Assembly (NCBI GenBank): GCA_036403795.1
Contig: DASWQJ010000170.1
Location: forward strand, 1-18,981
Direction: 5' to 3'
DNA length: 18,981 nucleotides
Source: Stenotrophomonas_A sp036403795
GTDB taxonomy: Bacteria; Pseudomonadota; Gammaproteobacteria; Xanthomonadales; Xanthomonadaceae
Part shown: positions 1 to 7,248 of the stretch, one piece after another
How the letters are laid out: every line of letters starts with the position of its first letter
How positions within the stretch are numbered: position 1 is the stretch's first letter
Program-made: the position numbers and the translations under genes
The notes under the pieces: model-generated
Seen by the model: the letters and a program-made list of their open reading frames with translations, nothing else
What the model was told of the DNA's origin: nothing
Databases searched by the model: none

Positions 1-166
1 GGTCAGTGGGCCATGGATGGCCCACGTGCGGTGAGTGCGGCCATGGATGGCCGCTCGAACCGCGACCCACCACCCCGACAGGGCGGGGCCCGCACCGTAA
101 GCCAACGCCACCAACCGCCCACACCATCCGCGCCCCAATAAAAAACCCAACTCGCAAGCCGCGATC
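1..166 (+). repeat. REP-like dispersed repeat, left copy (cut by window edge)
   Basis: This segment is repeated in inverted orientation at 18782-18949. Bases 1-119 pair without gaps with 18949-18831, and I count two mismatches. A 2-base indel and a few changes follow, then both copies share a final stretch ending in gcgatc. It contains two imperfect palindromes with the same core: a 9-bp stem at 6-25 (gtgggccat / atggcccac, spacer gg) and an 8-bp stem at 37-54 (gcggccat / atggccgc). A 19-base arm at 64-82 is identical to 18946-18964. The matching outer arm of this copy would lie left of base 1, so the element is incomplete here. The open reading frame running through it is a by-product of the repeat. 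Confidence 0.88.
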
Positions 167-383
167 GCAAACGCCCAAGGCAAGCCTCCGAAGGTGACGC
201 CTCCGTGCGCCGATAACCGACGTCTCACGGTGATCCCACCCCGAAGGCCTGCAGACCACGCCAGGGGCCATCAGCCGGCGGATGCATTGAGAGCGAAAGC
301 GAAAGCCGGTCCCGCCCTACGCAGCCCTACACGACCAGATTGATATCATCGCCACAACTTCCAGCGGCAGAGCCGGTATCCCC
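167..383. other. gene-free stretch upstream of nadE
   Basis: I see no convincing gene, hairpin terminator or clear sigma-70 promoter here. The reading frame entering from the left repeat ends at 197. A short purine-rich run with repeated gcgaaa units lies near 291-305. The nadE promoter should lie in this stretch, but I cannot place it. The region before the nadE start has no good Shine-Dalgarno match. Confidence 0.5.
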
Positions 384-2015
384 ATGGCTAACCTTCGCAT
401 CGCCTTGGCCCAGTTCGATTTCCCGGTCGGCGCGGTAGCCCGCAATACCGATCGCATCATTGAATTCATCGCCGAGGCGCGCGATGAGTACGGTGCCGAT
501 GTCGTGCTGTTTCCCGAGTTGGCGCTCAGCGGCTATCCGCCGGAGGACTTGTTGCTGCGACCGGGATTCCTGGCCGACTGCGATGCAGCGCTGGCGCGGA
601 TCGCGGTGGCGACGACCGGCATCGTGGCCGTGGTCGGCTGGCCGCAGAGCGCGGGCAGCGTGGTCTACAACGCGGCCAGCGTGCTGCGCGATGGGCAGAT
701 TGCGGCGACCTACCGCAAGCGCGAGCTGCCCAACTATGCGGTGTTCGATGAGCGTCGTTATTTCGATGTCGACCCGGATGGCGGGGACTGTGTGTTCGAG
801 GTCAACGGCGTGCCGGTGGGCGTGCTGATTTGCGAGGACCTTTGGTTTCCCGAGCCGCTGCGCAGCACGGTGCGCGCCGGTGCCGAATTGGTGCTGGTAC
901 CGAATGCGTCGCCGTTCGAGCGCGGCAAGCATGCCCAGCGCGATGCGCTGCTGGCCGAGCGCACGCGCGAGAGCGGGGCGGCAATTGCCTACGTCAACCT
1001 GGTGGGCGGGCAGGATGCGGTGGTGTTCGATGGCGCGTCCGTGATGGCCGATGGCGATGGCACGGTGCACCCGGCCGCGGCCGCCTTTACCGACCAGTGG
1101 CTGGTGGTGGACTACGACGCGCCTACGCGCCGGTTCCTGCCCGTGCAGTGGACCGACGATGGCGACGAGAGCATGGATGCGCTGGCCTGGCGGGCGGTGG
1201 TGCGCGGCCTGCGCGATTACTGCGGCAAGAACGGATTCGAGAAGGTGTGGCTGGGATTGTCCGGCGGCATCGATTCGGCGCTGGTGCTGGCGATGGCCGT
1301 GGATGCGCTGGGGGCCGACCAGGTCACGGCGGTGCGGTTGCCCTCGCGCTATACCGCGGGCATGTCGAACGACCTGGCGGCCGAGCAGTGCAAGGCGCTG
1401 GGCGTGAAGCTGGAAGCGGTGACGATCGAGCCGGTGTTCGATGCCCTGCTCAAGGCCCTGGGTCCGCTGTTTGAAGGCACCACGCCGGATGTCGCCGAGG
1501 AGAACCTGCAGTCGCGCAGTCGCGGCGTGATCCTGATGGCGCTGTCCAACAAATTTGGCGGGTTGCTGCTGACCACGGGCAACAAGAGCGAGTACGCCGT
1601 GGGCTACGCCACGATCTACGGCGACATGTGCGGTGGCTACGCCCCGCTCAAGGATCTGTACAAGACCGAGGTGTTTGGCCTGGCCAAGTGGCGCAACACG
1701 GTGGGCGGTGCGCCGGTGATTCCGCCGGCGGTGATTTCGCGGCCGCCGTCGGCAGAGTTGCGCGAAAACCAGACCGACCAGGATTCGTTACCGGCCTACG
1801 ACGTGCTCGACGGCATTTTGTATCGCTACGTGGACCAGGAGCAGTCGCGCGAGGACATCGTCGCTGCCGGCTATGCGGCCGAAGTGGTCGACCGGGTGCT
1901 GCGACTGGTGCGTACCAGCGAGTGGAAGCGCCACCAGGCGGCGCCGGGGCCGAAGGTGTCGCGGCGCGCCTTCGGGCGGGAACGGCGTTATCCCATCACC
2001 AACGGTTACGCGTAA
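384..2015 (+). CDS. nadE: Glutamine-dependent NAD+ synthase
   Basis: This is a 543-residue two-domain cytoplasmic enzyme for the last step of NAD+ synthesis. It amidates nicotinic acid adenine dinucleotide with ATP, using ammonia released from glutamine. The N-terminal half is a nitrilase-type amidase. Its Glu-Lys-Cys triad is visible as E45 (FPELALSGYP), K112 (YRKRELPNY) and C150 (LICEDLW). The C-terminal half is the NAD synthase domain, with the ATP pyrophosphatase loop SGGIDS at 293-298 and a later TTGNKSE motif. The length fits the long glutamine-using family rather than the shorter ammonia-only form. The ATG at 384 gives the typical N-terminus (MANLRIALAQ) although no strong ribosome site precedes it. 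The gene converges on bamD across a hairpin terminator and appears to be transcribed alone. Confidence 0.96.
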   Translation: MANLRIALAQFDFPVGAVARNTDRIIEFIAEARDEYGADVVLFPELALSGYPPEDLLLRPGFLADCDAALARIAVATTGIVAVVGWPQSAGSVVYNAASVLRDGQIAATYRKRELPNYAVFDERRYFDVDPDGGDCVFEVNGVPVGVLICEDLWFPEPLRSTVRAGAELVLVPNASPFERGKHAQRDALLAERTRESGAAIAYVNLVGGQDAVVFDGASVMADGDGTVHPAAAAFTDQWLVVDYDAPTRRFLPVQWTDDGDESMDALAWRAVVRGLRDYCGKNGFEKVWLGLSGGIDSALVLAMAVDALGADQVTAVRLPSRYTAGMSNDLAAEQCKALGVKLEAVTIEPVFDALLKALGPLFEGTTPDVAEENLQSRSRGVILMALSNKFGGLLLTTGNKSEYAVGYATIYGDMCGGYAPLKDLYKTEVFGLAKWRNTVGGAPVIPPAVISRPPSAELRENQTDQDSLPAYDVLDGILYRYVDQEQSREDIVAAGYAAEVVDRVLRLVRTSEWKRHQAAPGPKVSRRAFGRERRYPITNGYA

Positions 2016-2095
2016 CGGGCCGGGCAGGTTGCCTGCTGCTGCGCGTAGAAATCGTGCACACAGAAAGGCTGACAAGCCCGGGACCCCGGCCTCCA

Positions 2096-2134
2096 AAACG
2101 CAGAAGGCCGCCCTGGGGGCGGCCTTCTGCGTTT
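2096..2134. terminator. bidirectional hairpin terminator between nadE and bamD
   Basis: A perfect 17-bp stem (2096-2112 with 2118-2134) encloses a 5-base loop. It is GC-rich in the centre and has A's on the left and T's on the right, so it can serve both strands. It lies between the convergent nadE (stop 2015) and bamD (stop 2158). Confidence 0.88.
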
Positions 2135-2157
2135 GCTGCGTTGCGCGGATCCGGGGC

Positions 2158-3042
2158 TTACTTCTTGTCCATGATCGCGTTGCGCTGGCCGGTCGCGGCC
2201 GACTTCTCGCCGCCGAACGGGTTCAGCTTGCGGATCGCCCACGGATAATCCGGCCAGTCGCCGGTGAGCCAGGGGTGCTGCGGGGCGTTCATCTCAAGCA
2301 CGCGGCGCGCGTCGGCGGCCAGCGGTTTGTTGCCCAGGTGGGTGTAGGCCTCGCCCAGCACGGCCACGGCGTCGTACTGGAAGGAGCTCTGCGGGTAGGT
2401 TTCCAGCAGGTAGTTCGCGCGGCCGGCGGCCGAGACCCAGGCCTTGCGGCGCAGGTAATACAGGGCGTTGTCCAGCTCGTGCTGGGCGAACACGTCGCGC
2501 AGCACGATCATGCGCGCGCGCGCATCGGCGGCGTAGCGGCTGTTGGGGTAGCGGTCGGCAACGGTGTTGAAGTCGTTGTAGGCCTGCTGCGGGGTGGACA
2601 GGTCGCGGCGGCTGGGATCCAACGACCACACCCGACGCAGGAACACCGTGTCGCGGTTGGAGTTGGACAGGCCGCGCAGGTAGTACAGGTAGGCGATGTT
2701 GCGGTGCGTCGGATAGGTGCGGATGAAGCGGTCGATGCTGGACACCGCGTCATCATGCTTGCCCGACTTGTACTGGGCGTAGGCGATCTCGATCATCGCC
2801 TGCTCGGTGTAGGGGCCGTACGGGTACTGCGCGATCAGCCGCTTGAAGCTGTTTTCGGCGCCGGACCAGTTGCCCTTCTTTGCCAGGCCGTGGGCCTTGC
2901 CATACAACTGCTCGGCGGGCACGCCTTCGTCGGGGTTCTTGTCCTTGGCGCCGCGGTGGCAGCCGGTGGCGACCAGGGCCACGAGCAAGAGCAGGGCAAA
3001 CAGGCGGAAGGTCGCAGACAGTGGAGCGGAGCGTCGGATCAT
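2158..3042 (-). CDS. bamD: Outer membrane protein assembly factor BamD (lipoprotein)
   Basis: This 294-residue protein matches BamD (formerly ComL/YfiO), the essential TPR-repeat lipoprotein of the BAM complex that folds beta-barrel proteins into the outer membrane. The chosen ATG at 3042 starts a lipoprotein signal: MIRR, a Leu/Val-rich hydrophobic core, then a lipobox-like VATGC with the acylated cysteine at residue 28. Longer in-frame starts would bury this signal behind arginine-rich sequence and were rejected. The mature part shows TPR-like helices from about residue 40, with AEQLYGKAHGLAKKGNW, then the RLIAQYPYGPYTEQA and FIRTYPTHRNI signatures typical of BamD. It is somewhat longer than the E. 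coli protein because of its C-terminal tail. The gene is divergent from rluD across 113 bp, the arrangement common in gammaproteobacteria. Confidence 0.95.
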   Translation of the reverse strand: MIRRSAPLSATFRLFALLLLVALVATGCHRGAKDKNPDEGVPAEQLYGKAHGLAKKGNWSGAENSFKRLIAQYPYGPYTEQAMIEIAYAQYKSGKHDDAVSSIDRFIRTYPTHRNIAYLYYLRGLSNSNRDTVFLRRVWSLDPSRRDLSTPQQAYNDFNTVADRYPNSRYAADARARMIVLRDVFAQHELDNALYYLRRKAWVSAAGRANYLLETYPQSSFQYDAVAVLGEAYTHLGNKPLAADARRVLEMNAPQHPWLTGDWPDYPWAIRKLNPFGGEKSAATGQRNAIMDKK

Positions 3043-3155
3043 GGGTCGGGCGGGACGCGTCAGGAAAACGAAAGGTCGATGATAGCCTAGTGGCCTGTCC
3101 AGCGTCTGAGTGACGGTGCTGGCCACCCCTTTCCCCTTGCCTTTCGGCTGCCGCC

Positions 3156-4139
3156 ATGTCCCAGACCCCCTCCGAACTCCTGCGCCAGGCCCTGGTGCCC
3201 GATACCGCCGCCGGCCGTCGCTTCGACGCCGTGCTGGCCGAACTGTTCCCCGAATTCTCGCGTTCACGCCTGTCCGAGTGGATCAAGTCCGGCGACGCCC
3301 TGCTCAACGGCGCCACCGTGCGTCCGCGCGACCCGGTACGCGGTGGCGAGACCGTCAGCTTGCAAGTGGTGCTGGAAACCCAGACCCACGCCGTGGCCCA
3401 GGACATCCCGCTGGACGTGCTGTACGAAGACGAGCAGGTATTTGTCATCGACAAGCCGGCCGGGCTGGTCGTCCACCCGGGCGCCGGCAATCCCGACGGC
3501 ACCCTGGTCAATGCCCTGCTGCACCGCGACCCGGCCCTGGCGGCGCTCGCGCGCGCCGGGGTGGTGCACCGGCTGGACAAGGACACCAGCGGGGTCATGG
3601 TGGTCGCGCGCACCGTGCAGGCGCAGACCAACCTGGTCGAGCAGTTGTCCGCCCGCCAGGTGCATCGCCAGTACCTGGCGGTGGTGGTGGGCGCACTGGT
3701 GTCGGGGGGTACCGCCAATGCGGCCATCGACCGGCATCCGCGCGATCGCCTGAAGATGGGCGTGCGCGAGGACGGCAAGGAAGCGGTGACGCACTACCGC
3801 CTGCGCGAGCGTTTCCGCGCGCACACGGCGCTGGAGTGCCGGCTTGAGACCGGCCGCACCCACCAGATCCGCGTGCACATGGCGCACCTCAAGCACCCCA
3901 TCCTGGGCGATCCGCTGTACGGCGGCGCGCTCAAGCTGCCGCGCGCGGCGACCGAGGACCTGGTTGCGCAACTGCGCGGCTTCAAGCGGCAGGCATTGCA
4001 TGCCGAAACGCTGGAGTTCGTCCACCCGGTGAGCGGTGAGTCGGTGCGCGTCGTCGCGCCGGTACCGGCCGACCTGAAGCGCCTGATGGACTCGCTGCGT
4101 GCCGACACGGTCGCCGCCGCCGAGCGCGAGCGCCGATAA
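3156..4139 (+). CDS. rluD: 23S rRNA pseudouridine synthase RluD
   Basis: This 327-residue protein has an N-terminal S4-like RNA-binding domain (about residues 20-75) and an RluA-family pseudouridine synthase domain. The catalytic aspartate is D141 in the motif HRLDKDTSG (138-146). VIDKPAGLVVHPGAG (about 98-112) and RTHQIRVHMAHLKHPILGDPLYGG follow the family pattern. RluD modifies the 23S rRNA uridines of helix 69 (1911, 1915 and 1917 in E. coli) and matters for ribosome assembly and termination. The call of RluD rather than RluC or RluA rests on the sequence pattern and on the conserved position beside bamD and pgeF. The ATG at 3156 gives MSQTPSELL; its upstream region is C/T-rich and lacks a strong Shine-Dalgarno sequence. 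The gene abuts pgeF with no spacer. Confidence 0.93.
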   Translation: MSQTPSELLRQALVPDTAAGRRFDAVLAELFPEFSRSRLSEWIKSGDALLNGATVRPRDPVRGGETVSLQVVLETQTHAVAQDIPLDVLYEDEQVFVIDKPAGLVVHPGAGNPDGTLVNALLHRDPALAALARAGVVHRLDKDTSGVMVVARTVQAQTNLVEQLSARQVHRQYLAVVVGALVSGGTANAAIDRHPRDRLKMGVREDGKEAVTHYRLRERFRAHTALECRLETGRTHQIRVHMAHLKHPILGDPLYGGALKLPRAATEDLVAQLRGFKRQALHAETLEFVHPVSGESVRVVAPVPADLKRLMDSLRADTVAAAERERR

Positions 4140-4931
4140 GTGGGTGACGGGCCCGCCCTGTTGGCGGCTTGCCTGCCTGCGGATTGGCCGGCGCCTTCGG
4201 CCATCCAGGCATTCACCACCCTGCGCCATGGCGCGGGGGTATCGGCGGCGCCTTTTGACCATTTCAACCTGGGCAACCGCACGGCGGCCGACGGAGATGA
4301 TCCGGCGGCAGTGGCGCAGAACCGCGCGGCCCTGGCCGAACTGGCCGGCTTGCCATCGGCGCCGCATTGGTTGCGGCAAGTCCATGGCACCGCGGTGCTG
4401 CGCTTCGATGCGCCACCGACCGGGCAGGGCCCCGACCACGAGCCGACCGCCGATGCGGCGGTGACCGACACGGTGGGCGTCGTGCTCGCCATCCTGACGG
4501 CGGACTGCCTGCCCGTGGTATTGGCCGCCGACGACGGTCGCGAGGTTGCCGCTGCGCACGCGGGTTGGCGCGGGTTGGCCGATGGCGTGCTGGAGCGGAC
4601 CGTGGCGGCGATGCAGACACCGGCGGGCCGCCTGGTCGCCTGGCTGGGTCCGGCCGCGGGGGCGCAGGCCTACGAAGTGGGTGAAGAGGTGCACGCGGCT
4701 TTCCTGGCGCACGATGCGCGCGCCGGCCAGGCCTTCGTGGCTACCCGGCCTGGCCACTGGCGTGTGGATCTATATGCGCTGGCGCAACAGCGACTGGCCG
4801 ATGCCGGTGTGCGGGTCGGCTCGATCCATGGCGGTGGCTTGTGCACCATCAGCGATCCAACCCGCTTCTATTCGCATCGTCGCGATCGACGCACCGGTCG
4901 AATGGCCACGTTGGCATGGATCGCGCGCTGA
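4140..4931 (+). CDS. pgeF: Peptidoglycan editing factor PgeF (YfiH, laccase-domain / multicopper polyphenol oxidase family)
   Basis: This 263-residue protein matches the YfiH/DUF152 family. Family members are reported to remove misincorporated residues from peptidoglycan precursors, and some have purine nucleoside phosphorylase activity. The metal ligands are visible as H82 (RQVHG), C123 (LTADCLPVV) and H140 (AAAHAGWRG). AWLGPAAG, YEVGEEV and FYSHRRD..TGRMA are further family signatures. The GTG at 4140 follows directly on the rluD stop codon, so the two are probably translationally coupled. A TTG at 4161 in the same frame is a possible alternative. The reading frame overlaps the next gene by 16 bases. 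Its place after rluD is conserved in gammaproteobacteria. Confidence 0.92.
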   Translation: MGDGPALLAACLPADWPAPSAIQAFTTLRHGAGVSAAPFDHFNLGNRTAADGDDPAAVAQNRAALAELAGLPSAPHWLRQVHGTAVLRFDAPPTGQGPDHEPTADAAVTDTVGVVLAILTADCLPVVLAADDGREVAAAHAGWRGLADGVLERTVAAMQTPAGRLVAWLGPAAGAQAYEVGEEVHAAFLAHDARAGQAFVATRPGHWRVDLYALAQQRLADAGVRVGSIHGGGLCTISDPTRFYSHRRDRRTGRMATLAWIAR

Positions 4932-5461
4932 CTTTGCCGTTGTTTGCGCGCGTGCTGGGGCCCGACGCCTTCGCCGCGCTACCGCCATCACTGCGCGCGC
5001 TGCATTCGATACAAGGGCGTGACACCTGGCGGGGAATGGCTTGCATTGCGCGCGGCACGCATCCGTTGGCGGCGCCTTGTGCGTGGCTGGCCCGTCTGCC
5101 GCCCGCTGCCGGGGCGGTGCCGGTGCAGGTGGAATTCGTGGTCGAAGGCGACGGCGAGCGCTGGCTGAGGCGGTTCGCAGACCACGCCATGCCGTCGCGG
5201 ATGTGGGCGAGCGGCAAGGTACTGCGCGAGCGCTTGGGCCCGCTGACGTTCGCGTTCGTGCTGCAGGCGCGCGGTGGCGAGATCCACTGGCAGGTCAGCC
5301 AAGTGCGCGCGTTCGGAGTGTTGCCCTTGCCGCCGGGCTGGTTCGGTGGCGTTCGTTGTCGCGAGCGCGAGCGGGCCGGGCGTTACGAATTCAAGGTGGA
5401 AGTGGCCTTGCCGGTCATCGGCCCCTTCATTACGTACGAGGGTTGGCTTGAACCGCGTTGA
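4916..5461 (+). CDS. DUF4166 domain-containing protein
   Basis: This 181-residue soluble protein has a DUF4166 pattern over its whole length. Signatures are LPPSLRALHSIQG near the start, the segment LRERLGPLTFAFVLQ, and a C-terminal run ALPVIGPFITYEGWL. I recall the same domain fused behind saccharopine-dehydrogenase-like domains in other bacteria; here it stands alone. Its biochemical role is not known to me. The ATG at 4916 lies inside the end of pgeF, a 16-base overlap, which suggests coupled translation in the rluD-pgeF operon. A longer in-frame start at 4841 was rejected because it would lie deep in pgeF and add sequence that looks like a frame shadow. The next gene starts within or just after its stop. 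Confidence 0.82.
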   Translation: MDRALTLPLFARVLGPDAFAALPPSLRALHSIQGRDTWRGMACIARGTHPLAAPCAWLARLPPAAGAVPVQVEFVVEGDGERWLRRFADHAMPSRMWASGKVLRERLGPLTFAFVLQARGGEIHWQVSQVRAFGVLPLPPGWFGGVRCRERERAGRYEFKVEVALPVIGPFITYEGWLEPR

Positions 5462-5867
5462 GCCTGTCGTCGGCGGTGCAGTGATCGTCTTCGATGGCGT
5501 GTGCGCGCTGTGCAGCCGGTGGGTAGGTTTCCTGCTGCGTTTTGATCGTGCCGGACGCTACCGGTTTGCCGCGATGCAGGGCGCCAGCGGCCGACGGCTA
5601 CTGCAGGCGCACGGCCTGGATCCCGAGGACCCGCTGTCGTTCCTGTTGCTGGAAGACGGGCGCGCCTGGACCGACAGCGACGCCATCTTGCGGGTGCTGG
5701 CGTCGCTCGGCGGCCCGTGGAAGGTGGCGGCGTGGGCGAGCCACTTGCCGCGCACCTGGCGCGATGCCGGCTATCGCACGCTGGCTCGCCACCGCTACCG
5801 CTGGTTCGGACGCCACGACGCCTGTTACCTGCCGCCGCCCGACCAGGCCTGGCGCTTCCTGGACTGA
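5448..5867 (+). CDS. DCC family thiol-disulfide oxidoreductase-like protein (DUF393)
   Basis: This small protein of about 139 residues has the family-defining N-terminal motif DGVCALC (two cysteines in CxxC spacing, C19 and C22 from the chosen start). Typical DCC features follow: F..RFDR..RYRFAAMQ, then DPLSFLLLEDGRAWTDSDAILRVL, and a C-terminal RYRWFGRHDACYLP. DCC proteins are predicted thiol-disulfide oxidoreductases with a thioredoxin-like fold; the substrate is unknown. The start is uncertain. TTG at 5448 has a good upstream gaggg and overlaps the DUF4166 gene by 14 bases. GTG at 5481 would begin right before the motif and give 128 residues. It is the last gene of the plus-strand run and converges on otsA with only 13 bp between stops. 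Confidence 0.85.
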   Translation: MNRVEPVVGGAVIVFDGVCALCSRWVGFLLRFDRAGRYRFAAMQGASGRRLLQAHGLDPEDPLSFLLLEDGRAWTDSDAILRVLASLGGPWKVAAWASHLPRTWRDAGYRTLARHRYRWFGRHDACYLPPPDQAWRFLD

Positions 5868-5880
5868 CGCACCGCCGGCC

Positions 5881-7248
5881 TCACACCGCTTCCAGGGCTT
5901 CGAGATAACGCTGGCGCCAGTGGTTGATGTCGTTGTGGCGCAGGTGATCCATCATGGCCTGCCACCGTTCGATGCGCTTGGGGCGCGCCAACGTCGCGGC
6001 TGTCGCGATGGCATCGGCCACGCCATCCAGGTCGTGTGGGTTGACCAGCAGTGCCTCGCGCAGTTCGTCGGCGGCGCCGGCCAGCAGCGAGAGGACGAGC
6101 ACGCCCGGGTTTTCCGGGTCCTGGGCCGCCACGTATTCCTTGGCGACCAGGTTCATGCCGTCGCGCAGCGGCGTCACCAGTCCCACGGCGGCGCTGCGGT
6201 AGAAGCCGGTCAGCGTGGCATGGGTGAAGTTCTGGTTGACGTAGCGCAGGGGCGTCCAGTCCGGTTCGGCGTGGCCGCCGTTGATGTGCCCGGCGATCTG
6301 TTCGAGTTGGCTGCGCAGTGACTTGTATTCGGTGACCTCGCCGCGCGATACCGGCGCGATCTGCAGGTAGGTCAGCGTGCCGTGCTGGTCGGGATGGCGC
6401 TCAAGGTAGCGCTCGAAACCCTGGAACCGCTCGGGCAGCCCCTTGGAGTAGTCCAGCCGATCCACGCCGATCGCCAACTGGCGGTCGCGCAGGCTGCTGC
6501 GCAGATTGCGCACCGCCTGCTTGCTCATCGCGGCCTTGGCCTGGCGCTCGATCAATTGGGTATCGATACCGATCGGGAAGGCGCCCGCGCGCAACCTTCT
6601 GCCGCCCGGTGCTTCCAGCTCGCCGTCGCCGAGCAATCGGCCGCCGCCGAACAGCCGCACGTAGCTGAGGAAGCGATCGACATCGCGCTGGGTCTGGAAG
6701 CCGACCAGGTCGTAGGCGTAAAGCGTCGAAAACAGCCGGGCGTGGTCGGGCATGGCCTGCAGCAAATCGGCCGAGGGCATGGGGACGTGCAGGAAGAACC
6801 CGATCCGGCAGCCGATGCCGCGCTCACGCAGCAGCGAGGCCAGGGGAATCAGGTGGTAGTCGTGGATCCAGACGATGTCGTCTTCGCGCAGCATCGGCGC
6901 GAGCCGGTCGGCGAACAGGGCGTTGACGTGGCGGTAGCCGTCGCGCTTGGCGCGGTCGTAGTCGACCAGGTCCAGGCGGAAGTGCAGCAGGGGCCACAGC
7001 GCACGGTTCGCGAAGCCGTTGTAGTAGGTGTCCAGGTCGCGCTTGTTGAGGTCCATCGTGATGAAGCGGATGTTGCCGTCGACCTGCTCGTTGATCCCGC
7101 CGCTCTCGCCGCGCGCGACCTTGCCGTTCCAGCCGAACCACACGCCGCCGCGTTCGCGCAGTGCCCCCAACAATCCGACGGCCAGGCCACCGGCCCGGCT
7201 TTCGCCCGGCACCGCGACCCGGTTGGATACCACGACCAATCTGCTCAC
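5881..7248 (-). CDS. otsA: Alpha,alpha-trehalose-phosphate synthase (UDP-forming), GT20
   Basis: This 455-residue GT-B fold glycosyltransferase joins glucose from UDP-glucose to glucose-6-phosphate, giving trehalose-6-phosphate. Family motifs are all present: LVVVSNRVA at 4-12, GGLA at 20-23, the sugar-phosphate region NRALWPLLHF (81-90), WIHDYHL (127-133), FFLHVPMPS, GVDRLDYSKG (261-270) and LRDGMNLVAKEY near the C-terminus. The length is normal for OtsA. The GTG start at 7248 is preceded by aggagg at good spacing and overlaps the stop of the upstream GH15 gene (GTGA), so the two are translationally coupled. A longer frame upstream is the shadow of the GH15 gene. Trehalose is a common osmotic and desiccation protectant in this group. 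Confidence 0.96.
   Translation of the reverse strand: MSRLVVVSNRVAVPGESRAGGLAVGLLGALRERGGVWFGWNGKVARGESGGINEQVDGNIRFITMDLNKRDLDTYYNGFANRALWPLLHFRLDLVDYDRAKRDGYRHVNALFADRLAPMLREDDIVWIHDYHLIPLASLLRERGIGCRIGFFLHVPMPSADLLQAMPDHARLFSTLYAYDLVGFQTQRDVDRFLSYVRLFGGGRLLGDGELEAPGGRRLRAGAFPIGIDTQLIERQAKAAMSKQAVRNLRSSLRDRQLAIGVDRLDYSKGLPERFQGFERYLERHPDQHGTLTYLQIAPVSRGEVTEYKSLRSQLEQIAGHINGGHAEPDWTPLRYVNQNFTHATLTGFYRSAAVGLVTPLRDGMNLVAKEYVAAQDPENPGVLVLSLLAGAADELREALLVNPHDLDGVADAIATAATLARPKRIERWQAMMDHLRHNDINHWRQRYLEALEAV

Noticed and set aside
6..197. Reading frame of 63 codons in the left edge, with a near-identical frame at 18576-18944 on the other strand
   Set aside because: Both are translations of the palindromic repeat (GHGWP repeats come from ccatggatgg). 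The similarity is explained by the DNA repeat; there is no family signature and no ribosome site.
291..305. Short gcgaaa tandem repeat before nadE
   Set aside because: There are only about two units, too little to call a functional repeat.
1873..3090. 405-codon plus-strand frame over bamD
   Set aside because: It crosses the nadE end, the terminator hairpin and all of bamD. BamD on the other strand has a signal peptide and clear family motifs.
3043..3155. Possible bamD promoter (tatcat and tggaca on the minus strand)
   Set aside because: The two hexamers are only about 11 bases apart, too close for a sigma-70 promoter, and no better pair was found.
3264..4757. 497-codon minus-strand frame over rluD and pgeF
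   Set aside because: It is an antisense shadow. The catalytic motifs of RluD and PgeF are in the plus-strand frames.
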